From Auanema rhodensis (taxonomy: Eukaryota > Nematoda > Chromadorea > Rhabditida > Rhabditidae): DNA of 64,000 nt. The position numbers were made by a program, and so were the translations under genes. The stretch is taken from NCBI GenBank assembly GCA_964057225.1, contig OZ059898.1, positions 5,394,001 to 5,458,000 on the forward strand, in the 5' to 3' direction. A model generated the notes under the pieces. It ran no database searches and had not been told where the DNA came from. It saw only the letters and a program-made list of their open reading frames with translations. Below, piece by piece: positions 36,812 to 50,360 of the stretch (the stretch's first letter is position 1; each line of letters opens with the position of its first letter).

Positions 36812-37588
36812 ACTAGATATGTATTATATAATATATTTTTTTTCTTTTCCTTCCTAAATAAATAAATACCAATACAATTACTCTAAATATACATAGATGT
36901 ACGTTCATAAGATTAGATACCTATAAATCCATAGTATAGTATACCTACTCAATGGACATAATATCTCATGAATATCTGAATATTTATCATCTAAAAACCT
37001 ATTCTCTATATTCGTATTTCTCTCATTTTTATAAATTATAAGCAATATATTATAAAACTTTTTCTTTTTTTTTAATATTTATGAAACAAATTTTATAATT
37101 ATTTAACTATATATATATATATATAGATTATATCAACATTCTTTAGTCATTTTTTTTTTAAATTCTTAAATATATTCTTAAAAGGACATCTTTTTATTTT
37201 GTAGACTAACGAAGAAGACATGCATCTGCTTCCTCTGCCATATCTTTTTTTTTCAACAAGACAACATAAAAATTAATTGAATCTCATCATTAAATCATTA
37301 AAAAAATCCTATATTTCAAAAGTATTTTTTTCATTCAACTCTAGTATATCACATAACTTTCATACAATGATAGTTAGTTTCTTTTATTTTTATTGACTTG
37401 CTCTTTTTGAAATTATTTTGATTTTTAACCATTAACCATCAAATAAATTTTATATTTATTCATAAAGTACCAAATCTAATATTCTTCATCCATTTATTCA
37501 AACTTTTTAAAAATTCATTCAAATATTTGTAAATAAAATAAAGGAAAGATCTCCACATCTTAAAAGTTGGATCTTGAAATATTTTTCC

Positions 37589-37619
<31 letters not shown>

Positions 37620-39105
37620 TTTCTCTTCTCTATTCTATAATACATACATACACGCACATATATATATATACTTCTATTCCTATATAAGCTGTTGAACAAT
37701 TATGTTTATAGAAAATCTCAAAAATTTGAAATTTCGTTTGCTCTTCATGGATTCTTTCATCACTACATTGCATTACATCGACTCATATGTATAAATTCTT
37801 TTGAGTCTTTGCAATCAACTTCAAGACAAAAAAAATTTTATATGATATAGGTTAAAATACGTCATTATTTTTGTTTTATATGTGTAAATGAATTTTATGT
37901 ACATACATCTATAGACTATATAGAAGAAAAAAAAACGTCAGAGATTATACAACCCATAGATGTATATCCCATCCAAACCTTTTTTTTCTTTATATGAATG
38001 ACTGCCTTCCTTTTTTATTTCATCTTTGAGCATTTTGTAGAATATGGATCACTTTCAATATTATTTTTATTTTTTTTTCATTTCAATATAACCTATAGTA
38101 TATACATATTGATAGTCTCAACTTTAATGTCTGTTAGCACATTTGATTATTAAACTTTATTTTTCCGAAGTTGCTGTTCAGGCTGAAGATTATCGAATTG
38201 ACAGAATGAAGTTTAGCTAATATACTAAGTTGACAGTGACATGATGTATCTATGGTCATTTAGGAATAACATATTGAACTTGTTTGTAAAATGGCATGAT
38301 TTTTTGCTTCGTCTATTCTCCTTGTCACTATCTTGGAACATAGTATTATTCTTTTAAAATTGGAATAAACAGAAAAACTAAAAAAATAAAGAAAGCAACC
38401 GCTGATCACTCTGAATAATTTAAAAATAAGGAATATTCTCACGTTTCCACGTGAAGCTGCCATCCTCAGTTCTTGAAAATTTTCGCAAACCATAATAGGA
38501 CCGTGGGGAAAGGTTGAAGCCGACAAAGTCGCCATCAATCATTCTAATATAGTGATATTTCTCCTTAGACTTCAGTCTTCTGTCTGTGAGAATTCTGATT
38601 CATACCCTCAGGGCATTTATCTTAGCCTACTCCTCAAGCTTATAGTTGGCATTTGCGCATAGCAGTTAGCTAATATTCATCGTTTCATATCTTGTTGAAC
38701 CCATTTTCAAACATTTCACTGAGTTATTCTGTATCATTTTCATGTAAATATTCATTTTTTTGTTCGTTTTTTTATATTTCTTGTTTGGAAAGTTATTATT
38801 TTTGATTTTTGCTTCACGTATATCATGAATCCATAATATTTATCTTTGATGCCTTAGGCAATCATGTTCAAAGTTTTGTTCGAAAATCGTTTTAATCTGT
38901 TTTCATTTTGTATTTTATTTTTGGTTAAAACTACTTATATTATGCTCAAAATTAAAATAATATATTATATTATATGAATATAGTATGAAGATATCTATGT
39001 GTATTTGAATTCTTAGTCATTTCTCAACGAAAATTTTCATCAATTTTACTTTATTTTCTTATTGAATTTATTTAAAAAACAACTTATTTGATTGCGAAAT
39101 GAATT
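36812..39105. other. Desert segment with AP-2-like and E-box words
   Basis: Mostly AT-rich. It contains CCCTCAGGG (38605-38613), TGCCTTAGGCA (38850-38860, perfect palindrome) and CACGTG (38448-38453). On the minus strand, a TATTAG acceptor-like site, ATGs at 38542 and 38535 and a CGTGAG donor-like site at 38453-38448 frame an 80-90 bp exon-like piece; the reading frame is ambiguous (starts MATLSASTFPHG or MIDGDFVGF). No neighbouring exon is identified. Confidence 0.3.
37591..37619 (+). repeat. (TCA)n trinucleotide repeat
   Basis: About nine to ten copies of TCA. The minus-strand open frame at 37699-37460 reads it as poly-Met and is not a credible gene. Confidence 0.95.
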
Positions 39106-39179
39106 TTGATGAAACAACATGGACTTTCATGTAAATTCAGGTTTATTCTAAATACGACGAAGTACTATAGGTCTTCATT

Positions 39180-39420
39180 CTTTCTTTCCTCGTTTTCATC
39201 CGTTCCCCCTCTCTATTCGTTTTCCTTCTCTCTTTATTTCCCTCTCTCTCTCTCTCTCTCTCGCCCTCTTTATTTCTCTCTCTTTCCCTTTTTTATATTT
39301 CTCCGTTTTTCTTTTTTTCTCTCCTTTATTCTTTATCTATCTTTATCCTTATTCCCCTTTCCTTTTCTATCTTCCTCTCCATTTTACTCATTCGTTTATT
39401 CTTTCTTCCTTTCTATCCCA
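39180..39420 (+). repeat. CT-rich pyrimidine tract
   Basis: Mixed T/C sequence with a (CT)n core at 39241-39262. The 131-codon open frame is Phe/Ser/Leu low complexity. Confidence 0.85.
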
Positions 39421-39429
39421 ATATATGTA

Positions 39430-39640
39430 AGTTCCTGGGTCTTCAAAAGACAGATGTGGCTCATTCAATTTGTTTCTTCGAAACAAGATGAACATAAATG
39501 AAAATCGGTTCTCCTTTGAAAGAAAAAATACCGCATTTCAACGGCAAAGATATCATTCCAGTCATCGTTCTGATGATCAGGACGACGATGAGGTCAGGCA
39601 ATAGCCATCAGGATGACGTATGTATATGATGAAGAAGAGC
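39430..39640 (+). other. Exon-like GC-richer island with overlapping open frames
   Basis: Two plus-strand frames are open across the same 120-170 bp. One runs from about 39450 to a GAG|GTCAGG donor-like site at 39594 and gives a charged peptide ending HSSHRSDDQDDDE. The other starts at the ATG at 39499 and reaches a stronger donor, GAC|GTATGT. No flanking exon can be joined with confidence. It may be a real exon of a long plus-strand gene, or regulatory. Confidence 0.25.
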
Positions 39641-42600
39641 TAATGATGATATAAGACTCTGAACTTCCATATGTCTTTTAGTATTTGTCTGTCATCTTAC
39701 TAAGGATGATGCTCAAAATTTACATCAAAGCTGTCATACCATGGAATAGATTCTGAAAATTGAAGATCAATCTTGTTCTATGATCACAAAAGGGTTTACA
39801 TAAAATCATTTTAAAGTATTTTTCTAATCTTTCTAACTCAATATTAATATATTTTATTAAAAATATGAATGAAAAGATCATTATCTATTTCAAGTTTATT
39901 CAAATATACATACATATAAGAAACAAATTTGATTTCTCATCTTATTATGAAAGATGTGATCATTAATCATATGTATATATACAATTAGCAAATCTTTAAC
40001 TTAACTATTCTAAGATATATCATTAAATATAGTTAAAGAATGACTTTTGTTCAAATATATTAAACTCAATACTTCAAATTAGTTTCATTAAATTACTTTA
40101 TATCCTCATCGTTTAATTTTGAATGTTGAATTTTTAAAAATTCTTTTCTTCCACATAGTTCTAACTAACAATAAATATTGAAATACATACATATATGTAT
40201 ACAAATATAATAAAAACATTATTTATTATATGATTTTCTTTTATATTTATATAATTAATATAATATGTTTCTTTATTTTTTTAATTTTTAAATATTTTTA
40301 ATTGATATTCCATCACAATACTATTCATTTTTGACAATATACATATACTATGTATGTAACATTGTATGGTTAAAGATCTTAAACTACTTGCAGATGTGAT
40401 TTAAGGAAAAGTTTGAATCCGATAGAGATACTCATGTACTCTTTCAGTACAGATGACCGTAGAAAACAATTTCTTCATCTCAAATCCTTCTTTTTCAATC
40501 CTTCTCTCTCTCTTTCCTTCTTCTCTTCAGTTGCGCCTTCATCTCCAATTTGGCCAATTTTGACGAGCCGCATAGACTTGAACTTGAAAAGAATTCCAAA
40601 AATACATATAATATACTTTTTTTTCATTTTTAATAGAATACCATAAAAATTCTATCTTCATATCTCTTACTCTTTGTCGTTTTTCAGAAGTACTGAATTG
40701 AATTTTTTCTTTTTTTTTTATCTCATTGGAACATAATTAAAAAAAATTTTGTTTGATTTTCCAACTGAAGTTTAACGATACAGATAGATGTCTCATCAAA
40801 CTTTTTCATTTTTGACATATTCTTCTACATATTATGATAATTGAAAATTCAATAGAAATTAGGAAAAAGAAGGTAAACGAACTCATATACATTTTCACAA
40901 TACTATCCATAACCTAAATACATTGAGCTTGACAGCTAAGAGAAAACGAATATTCTTTAGATAGGATTTTCTTTATTCAAAATTTGTACCAACTTGTTTG
41001 AATATTTATTTATTCATTGTTTTCTTTTTACTTACATATATACTACTATATATAGTATATATACTAAAAATATTTATAATTTCTTTTTCAAATATATATT
41101 TTTATATATTTTTAAATACTATTCTATAATAATTTAATAATTATTACTTTTTTTTCTTATATAATAATCAGACAAATGAATTCAATTATATTATTAAAAA
41201 TTCTTTTTGTTTTAGATGTCCTAACTAAGACAAAATCTGAATTCGTCTTCCGGGTTTCAGTACATCGTTCAGGTCTGATGACATCATTTATAAATTTCAA
41301 TTACATATCATAAAATAAAAATAAATAAAAATAGTAATAACTATAAAATATATGAAATTCTTTTTTATACAATTATTATTTTGAAATTATATAGAAAAGT
41401 TATAAAATCTTATAAATATCATATGAATCATGAATTATATTAATTCTATACAATAGATGAGCAAAAAAAATAAAAGAATAATAGTAATATTCATATGTGT
41501 TTCTTTGTTTTTAATTTCATACTTTTATTTTTATAAATTAAAAAAAATTATTCAATCTATACTATATTAATAATAACTTTCATCTATTAACCATCTCTAA
41601 ATTCATTATTTCAAATATTATTTTTCTATTATTGAAATATATAATATTTATTTTCAATTATATTTTCAAAGTTGAAGCATTCATTTATTTGAAATTGAAT
41701 TCGCTTCTCCTCAATTTAATTGCGTTCTTAGCTCTTTTTTAGCTCAATACGCGGGTTTTTCCTGAAAAAAAAGCAAAGCTAGGCTTTTTGAAAGAACTAT
41801 TTAAACTCGATTTTCGATGTTTCATATGAAACTTCAACAACATTATGTTAAGGAGAGTTGAATATCTTTTGAATAGTTATCTATCTTCATTTTCCTTTGA
41901 TGATACTAGCTTTATTCTTCCAATTGAACTTTGGCTACTTTTCCGTTTAATTGCCTTTCAAAGCATAATTGCATACAAACTTTCTCATCTACTTCTTGCA
42001 TATCGTTAAGAGCTTTAGCATGTTGAGTAAGAGGAACTGGAGAAAAAGCTTTTTTCTTATTTATCATCAAAGCTATTGAAGGAAAAGAAAAACTATATAA
42101 ATATAGTAGGAAAATCTAAGTTGATAACCATAATTGCATAACAAACATTTTGCTTCAATTGTTGTGTTCAGTTCGCCAATCAACCCTGGCGTTCAAGACT
42201 CTCTAACCCTTTATGCTTTTCTGGAACATGTATTTTGCTTTTTTCGTCTTCAAATTAAGTGAAAAATCATTTTTTTTTCTTGTGTAAGTAAGACAGTTTG
42301 ATCGAACAAATCTTAGATGTATATGTTATATACGATGAAACAAATACGTTTCCAATCATATGCATACATATTAATGAGACAAAAAAAATGAATAAAGAGA
42401 TCAAAAAATGACAGAAACATCAACAAAAATAGAAAAAAAACGGAAGAAGAGAGAATTGTTGTTTTAAATATATTTACTTTTGTATTTATACGAAAGAAAA
42501 TATCTACTACGTTTAAACATAACTAAGGTGTTGACAACTTAGAACAACATTAATATAAAGCTTTATTTATCTTATTTCTTCATATTTATAGAGAAAATAA

Positions 42601-42777
42601 CATGAGAAAAATATTTTTACATCTATAATTTTTTTACTTTTTATACTTTTTTTTTTAAAAATATACTTTTTTTATTATATTATTATAAATATACAAATAT
42701 ATATATATAAATGGTAAAATTTTAAAAATTATAACTTTAATAATATATTATCTTAAATATTCAAGTTTCAAGTTTAA
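39641..42777. other. AT-rich desert segment, no gene seen
   Basis: Very AT-rich, including 41020-41700, which is nearly all A/T. A T/C patch at 40500-40530 explains the open frame there. No supported feature. Confidence 0.5.

Positions 42778-42784
<7 letters not shown>

Positions 42785-42824
<40 letters not shown>
42785..42824. repeat. (TA)n microsatellite
   Basis: Uninterrupted TA dinucleotide run of about 40 bp. Confidence 0.95.
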
Positions 42825-42831
<7 letters not shown>

Positions 42832-43152
42832 ACACTTAAATACTATTTTATAAATAAAATTGTATTTATCATTACATTTTATTCGAGGATTTTAGCTTTT
42901 TTTCTTTGGCAATGTCAAAGAAAAATAAATTAGACGAATGTTTATTGCCCAATTTGGCTAAACGAACTGAAAGATGCTTCTATATACAACAAAGTGTAAA
43001 ACTTTGTGATTAAAAGAAATTAATTAAATATAGTATTTTTACTTTCTAAAAATCAATTTTATAAATAAATTAAAATCTATTAAAGTATTTATGTTTATAC
43101 CAAAATATTATTTGTTCAACTAGTATTACAAATGGTATAAAAATGAAAATAA

Positions 43153-43188
43153 TCATTCAAGTCATTCAAGTCATTCAAGTCATTCAAT
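43153..43188 (+). repeat. Tandem 9-bp repeat TCATTCAAG
   Basis: Four head-to-tail copies of TCATTCAAG, the last diverging to TCATTCAAT. A small tandem duplication with no sign of coding. Confidence 0.9.
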
Positions 43189-44564
43189 CAAATACAACTG
43201 AATAAATTTTTAATTTTTTAAATTTTAATTACTTTATTTTTAAAATTTATTATTTTTATTATTATTTTATTATTGTAAATTATTATAATTTCTTCTATAA
43301 AAATTTATTCAAGAAATATATGTATATACATACATATATGTTTAGTTCTTGATCTCATAAATGTGGTTTCCAAGAATATTTTATCGAAAACTTCTTCACT
43401 TTCATCTACAGTATGAAATTGCAAAAGTTGTTAAAGGTTTGCAACAAATCATTATAAGAATATATGAATGTATATGAATGAATGATTCAAATTTTTCTTC
43501 CATTTTTCCATTCCAAAATTACATTTTTTTTTCAAATGGAAATATTTTTATTCAAATACTTTAAAAATATTTTAAAATGTCATTTTCTTCTAAAATTGTT
43601 TTAAGTTAATATGAATGTTTAGCACTAGTTTATTTGTTTATTTGTTTATACATTTTAAATTTAAATTCATTTCTCATTTGAAATTTTAAAATATATTATA
43701 AAATGTTTAAAGATAGGTTATAACTGTTTATTGCTTTTGGAAGTTAGAAAAGACGATAACATTTTTTTGGTTATAGTATTCATATTAAGCTCATTTCTTC
43801 TGATTCCAACCTAGTAATAGAATTTTCGCAATCTCTGAACATGAATGTTCATCATTATTCTGAAAACTTGAAAAGGTTTCAGTTTTCCAACTTTCATGGA
43901 AAAGATTATGATGAAAAGAAATGATTCTTCTCAATAAAAATTAGCATTTTCTTATTGGCTCAATTAATTAAAAATAGCATGTGATGTATTCTAGCCATAT
44001 TTGGTCAGGAAATCAGTAATGACCTGAGGCATAGCTAATGCTATTTTGAGCAAGAATCATTTAGATGATTTAGGCTGAGCCCACACAACTGTGTTGCAGC
44101 AGCGTTCAATCAAATGTTACAACAATTCCAATTGTTTTTAATATTTTTTTTCAAAAATTTTTAATGTTCATTGTATTATAATTTCTAAGACAAAAAATTA
44201 AAATAGAATCATTCTATTGCTCTATGATTTAATTATTTTTTTTGATTCTTGATTTTTGAGTTTAAATTAAATTAAATTAGATAACTATTTTGAATAAGAT
44301 GTTTCTATTTATATTTATGTATATTTAATATTTTCTATTAATATATAAGTCTTCATAAAAGATTAATTATTCTATTATTTAATTCTAAATTTTGATCTTA
44401 AATTATAAGTTAATGTTAGAGTATGCTTGTAACGATGTATGATGCTACTCAGGATGTTGATCTTCAAAATATTTTTTATTTCTTATTATATCATTCATAT
44501 CCTTCTATATATTGATGTATATGTAGATATACATATATATCTTTAGGTTTTTTGACATACAAAA

Positions 44565-44585
44565 CAACAACAACAACAACAACAA
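44565..44585 (+). repeat. (CAA)n trinucleotide repeat
   Basis: About seven copies of CAA followed by AATAACA. Confidence 0.9.
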
Positions 44586-45110
44586 TAACAAAACTAAAAT
44601 AGTTTATCATCACATGCCAATATTAGATATTTAACTTTAACTTTGTTTTATTCAAAATTTATATGATATTACTTATATTTTATTTAAATTGATATAAAAA
44701 TACATATTCATTTAACTATTTCTATTCAAATATGGTATGTTATTCATACTTTTTGTTCTTAAACTGCACTAATTTCTTCCATTTCTCAATCTTTTTGTAA
44801 ATTGCTTTGTTTATTTATCCATGTTCTAAATTAAAATAGAAAAAAAAAATTTTAAATCGTAATGAAAGAAAAAAAAAGAAAATTTTTGAAGGATAATGTT
44901 AAGTATGAACATGTATCTAAGATGTGGGCGGAAAAAACTAGCAAAATAGACAACAGAATTACAAAGGAGATAGGTTAGGTATTGAAAAGATGCAGAAGCA
45001 TCACATTCTTCTTACGTTTACTTATATAAAGTTCTGATATACATATGTGTTTTATAATATTTTATGGAAAACATTTCAAAGTCTTCAGTCCCTGTAGGAT
45101 GGATTTTTAA

Positions 45111-45123
45111 TGCCCTGAGGGCA
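45111..45123. promoter_or_regulatory. Perfect AP-2-type palindrome
   Basis: TGCCCTGAGGGCA is palindromic except for its central base and equals the preferred TFAP2 binding sequence known from vertebrates. The flanks are AT-rich, so the element stands out. Occupancy is inferred. Confidence 0.45.
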
Positions 45124-45589
45124 TTTGTCATCTATATTTTTTTTTATTCGGAATTTCTTCTTTTTTTGGTTTTTCTTTTTCTCTCTCCTTCTTTCTTTTC
45201 TATTTTTTTATCTGTAGGCAGTTTGTTAAAGTTCATCTTTGAATTGTCTACACAAGAACATGTTACAAGAAAGATGTAACAAATCCAAAAGAGCATAAAT
45301 GAGAAAATTAAAAAAAAAGCTTTGATGCTTTTTTTAGATCTATTAGAATATTTAATGAGTGTTTGAAGCTTAAAAAGGACATTCAGGGTTTCATTATTTC
45401 CCTGATGAACTGCAGTGAAATTCAGTTACTGGCTCACTCTTGCTCCTCCTATCTTCTATCATCATCCAATCTAAGCCCAAAGTCCTAGTATCGTTTCTTA
45501 ACTGCTCAAACCTATTAGCTGTAATCTAGCGATCACATACTTTTTTCTTCATGATGTTCTTTTCTAATAGTTGCTCTAAACCAAAGCTG

Positions 45590-46040
45590 CTGCATATCCG
45601 TCGTCGACATTCCTTGCCCCCCTCTCTCTATCTCTCTCTCTCTCCCTCCGCTTTAAGTTTTCTCCCTTAGTTATTTCAGCTTATATTTTTTCTTAATTCT
45701 CTCTCTTTCAGTCTTCCTCCCTCTCTCTTTAGCCCGTCTCTCCGCTCTATCACCCACATTCCCGTACTCTTCCTTTCGTTCTTGTTTTTTCTTCTCCCCG
45801 ATTCTTTTGCCTCAATAAACCTCTTCGAAGATGTATGTATTGGCGACTACTGCATGGAGCAGAAGTCCTTCGTCGTCGCCGTAACAGCTTTTCCCGCAAC
45901 TTCTATACATCTTTCTTTCCTCTTCACTCTCTACCTCTATTACTATCTTTTTACTCTCTCCGTTGTCGTTAGCTCTAACTCTCTCGTTCTCTCCCAATTG
46001 CATTTGTCTATCTACAAGCTGTGAAAGGCAAAGTTTTCCA
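45590..46040. other. CT-rich island with open frames on both strands
   Basis: (CT)n and mixed T/C sequence at 45622-45780 passes into a GC-richer block at 45800-45920. Both strands are open there; the minus frame (46045-45812) is hydrophilic and acidic (ESKKIVIEVESEEERK) and the plus frame is hydrophobic. No splice chain or family is identified. Confidence 0.2.
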
Positions 46041-49000
46041 ACCATTATATCAGGGTGGTTAAGCTCTTACTTTTGAAGTTCATTAGAAATGAGTATATAC
46101 ATCGTTAGTAAATCATTCTGCTAATCTATGCGTTGATATCTTAGTCGAGTGATTGATACTTTACTTAGAATATCTTTATTGTTATGTGTTCCTAATTGCA
46201 CTCAGAGATCTGTCATTTGGGCTTATTGGTAGAACTTGTTGCTGATGATCTTGATAGAGTTGAATCATTAATAATACACGAGAGAAGTACATTTTTTGTT
46301 CAGTTTGACAATGATAAACTACAAAGAAATACCTTTATTTCTTTTATTCATACTAACCTTCTTATTCTCTATTTCTATTTATTCTGATGCCAAGATGCTT
46401 TAAAGAAAAGACTACAATTTCTTTTTTTGTGTTGAAAATAAATTTGAAGTGAGGATCTAGCTAGAGCTTCTCCTGAGGTGATCATCATTATCCTCATCAT
46501 GTGAAACTAGGAGAGACGTTGAAACAGCCGCATAAGGCTTCTCATCTAATTCTATTACATAGATTCTTTCCGTCTCTATGTATGCTTTCGTCTGGTTCTT
46601 ATCGCCTTTTACTCGTCGTCCAAGCTATTCTACAAGACATGATGACATTAGACGATATCGACTTCATCAAATATTTCCTTCATTCAGGCTTAAATTCTAT
46701 TTTTTTTGATCTGCTAAAGCTAATCATCTTTAATTTCATTTATCAGGAAATTCTGAAAAAATTCGCAAGAATCAATTCTGTCATAATTTTACATTTGTTC
46801 AGAAAACATTCAGCATCTATTTGAATTTTGAACTTCAATATATCTTCCTGCTTTTAAACACTCTTTTTTTTGTTATTTCCATATATAGATAGATAGATAA
46901 ATCATCAGATGTTGAGAAAGAAACAGAAAAAACGGAACATCTAAGTCGGTAGATAGACATTTCATATTATATATATTCTATATATATATATATTATTTAT
47001 TTTCATTTTACTACATATCATTTTAAAATGATATCATATCTTTTTTTTTAATATTTATCTATATACATGTATATTCAATCTTCTTTTCAAGCTCTAAGGT
47101 TTCAATTTATTATACATTAGTATGTATATTCATATTTTCTTTTTTTTTATGATAATCTTAAATATTTATTAATTTTTTAAAATATAAAACATACACATTA
47201 CTTTGGTTCTATTCATAGCGATTATTGTGATTTTTTTATTGTTTTATTGTTGTTTAGGAAAAAAAAGCTAAAAAATCAGAAAATATTCGACATTTTCTGT
47301 CACTTTTCATCTGACATCCTCGTTTCTTTCACTCCTTTATATATTTCCCTATTTCTTCCCCTTCCTTCTATTTCTTTCCTCTCTCTACTCTCTTAACCCG
47401 TAGCTATCTTGTGTTTGTTTTTTTTCCAAAATTTTACTCGAAAATTTTTTGTATACAATTTGAATATTTGTTTACAAATAGTTTTTATCAGATTAGATAT
47501 CTTGAACTTTATCACATTTATCATAGTCAATAGGTACATTTGTGATATATGAAGCATCATACTTCACATAAAAATTATAAATATTTCTACAAATACATGG
47601 ATATGACATTAAAATAAAAAAAACGCTAAATACTATATATTATATAATACTATTTCATATAATAAGTTTTAAAATAAATTGTACTTACAATGCTTTAACC
47701 AATCAAATCTCCTGATTTCCTGTTCTTCTTCCATAGTTCTACGTCATTTCAAATTTCGTTGGCGTAACAGAACTATTTGGAATTCTCTTCTTTTTTCTTC
47801 TTCTCTCTTTATCTCTCTTCTTCCAACTTGTGCTTATTCTCAATTGGTCTATTACATTTTTTTATTCTTTATTTTCTAATTAATCTCAAGTTTTATAATT
47901 TTACTCTAATTTTTATACTAACAGCCTTGTCTAACAATTTACATCTTTTCTTGTTTTGGCTTTTTTGTTCCAAATGATTAAGCTGAGTAAAAGTTGTGAC
48001 CTACTGACAATTCAAACAACTACTTAGACTTAAATATATTATCATGCTTGTCTACTACAAACTTCTTCTTTTGAGTTAAGCTTTGTGAACAAAAAGAAAA
48101 CAGCTTCAGTATGATAGTGTTTGCAAATTTGCATGAAAAATTAAAATTAGAAACAGATATATTTGGTTAGAAATTATAAAAATTGAAAATTTTGTATAAA
48201 TAGCTTTGTCAGAATAGTTTGTAAAGATATTCTTGTTTCATTTAGATACATATGTACTTAAACACTCAACAAGTTTCATATTCATTTCAATAAGAAATAA
48301 GCTTAAACATCAAGTATGTATCAACTTCTTAATGGTTAGTCAGAAAATAGAAAATTTTCTTCCTAAAACTATGGTTTTATTTTTTGAAAATTATTTATTA
48401 TATAAAACATTTGAATATTATATATAAGATTGAAAAAATTAAAAAATTATAGATTAATAACAGATTTTAATCTTTCTTTTTGAGAAAAATTCTAGAATCC
48501 TAGATTATGATCTTTATTTAAATATAAAAATCACATAAATATTATTTCAATTTTAAAAAAAAAAAGAAGAAGAAGGTTCATATTACATTTTGACAGATAT
48601 TATAATTATATATACAAATATAAACAATTTTTATTTATTTATAATTATATAATATTTAGAAAAATATGACATCCATTATTCATTATAATCTTTAAATAAT
48701 TTGTCAATTATTACAAAAAAAAATTAAATTTATATTAACTAAATTTTATTATAATAGTTAACTATAAATATTATATATATATATGTATCCACATATTATT
48801 AAGTACATCTATCTATCTATCTACAAGGCTATTCCATGGCTGATTTGAGTTTTATTCAATTTTCATAACTCAATTGAAATCGTTGTATATAAACTATATA
48901 TACTATATATATATTATATAAAATTCATATATTTTGAATAAGTAAAACATTTTTGATTTTTGTTACTCCAACATGTGAAAAAATTATCTTTTTTAGATGT

Positions 49001-50360
49001 AAAATAATATTAAATACATACATGTACATATATCATCTATTTATATATGTATCTATATATATATATATAATTGTTTACTTTTTTAATTTTTAAATATAAA
49101 AAAACAAATAAATACATTTTGTCTTGTATTTTTAAATTATTTTCAAATATTTTAATGTTTATTTCTATTTCTTTGTTCTTTTGAGTTATCCCTCTTCTTC
49201 TTCAGTTCAACGATCAAGAAGCTCAATTCAAAATCAAAGTGCTTATACGTTTATTGTTATATCAAAGCCATAAAATATTATTAAAAATATTTTTATTGAT
49301 AATTTATTTTTTAATTTGGAACATCAAAAATCATTTTTAATATTTGACACACAAATTTAAAAGGAAATTGACTTAATTAAACAAACGTTTCTACATTACC
49401 TTGTATATACTATATATACATATATATTTATTATAATATAATAAATAATATTTTGATTTATATATAAATCATTCAAAATGATTTTCTGAAAAAATTTTAT
49501 TTCCATGATTAATCATCTTTTTAGTTTTTTTTTAGAAAACTATACATAAACTATATACTATATATATGTATATAAAACATAATATATTTACTCAAACTTC
49601 CATTGTTCTAACTCATTTTTGTCTTTTAATTCGATTTTTCATTAAATTCCAGAAATTTTTTTGAATATTTTTTTGAAATTGCAATTTTGTGTTTTATTTG
49701 AACGAAAATATTACATATATAACATATGGAAGAGATACACTAGTATTTTTGGTGTGAAGATAGGGTCCATGAATCTCTTCTGACATTTTAAAATTTTGAT
49801 GCTTTTCATGTCAGATTTGAAAGAAAATCTATTTGATAGTAATCTTTATATATATATATATATATATAAACTAAAATTTCTATAAATAATACAATACATA
49901 TTACTTGATTTATAATTTTTATTCATATCATATAGTATAATATGTATTTAAATTTTATGAATGAAAAAAAGGTAAATATTTCAGTTTAATTAATCTTTTC
50001 TATTATTTTTCTTGTTCATTCATGATATTTCAAAAACATTATTTAAATGTCTTTTCAGTAGAAAAGAGATAGACCTTTTAAGCCAATGAACCACCCACCT
50101 ATTAGAAAGTCTAATAATCCGATATACTTTAAAGTAAAGCTGTATCTTTCTAACTTTTAAAACAATCTAAGACATAATCTTTTGTCTTTTTCTTTTTTTT
50201 TAGAACATAACATATATAATTTTTATTCTTATAACTATTTTATTTTAAAATAATTTCCTTTATTTCCTTTTATTTTCTATTTTCATTATTTCTTTTTATA
50301 TATTTTCATTTATACGTATTACTTACCAATTTATTCACTAAACTCATTCAAATATATACT
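46041..50360. other. AT-rich desert segment, no established gene
   Basis: Mostly A/T-rich with TA runs (46975-46992, 49849-49868) and pyrimidine patches (47300-47400). A plus-strand open frame at 46501-46824 (107 codons) is the longest non-repeat frame here, but it turns into AT-driven Ile/Phe/Leu sequence and has no motif. CCTGAGG occurs at 46472-46478. Confidence 0.4.

Larger units (their letters stand above)
42825..45110. other. AT-rich desert segment, no gene seen
   Basis: AT-rich with the tandem repeat at 43.15 kb, a CCTGAGGC word at 44023-44030 and a (CAA)n run at 44565-44585. No gene is supported. Confidence 0.5.

Noticed and set aside
37460-37699. ORF with a poly-Met run
   Set aside because: It reads the TCA trinucleotide repeat and AT-rich flanks; no splice or motif support.
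39106-39501. 131-codon plus-strand ORF
   Set aside because: Mostly Phe/Ser/Leu from a pyrimidine tract; no domain and no start or splice context.
47395-47405. AACCCGTAGCT resembles the miR-100/miR-51 family seed
   Set aside because: Neither the upstream nor the downstream 80 bases contain a complementary arm, so no precursor hairpin can form.
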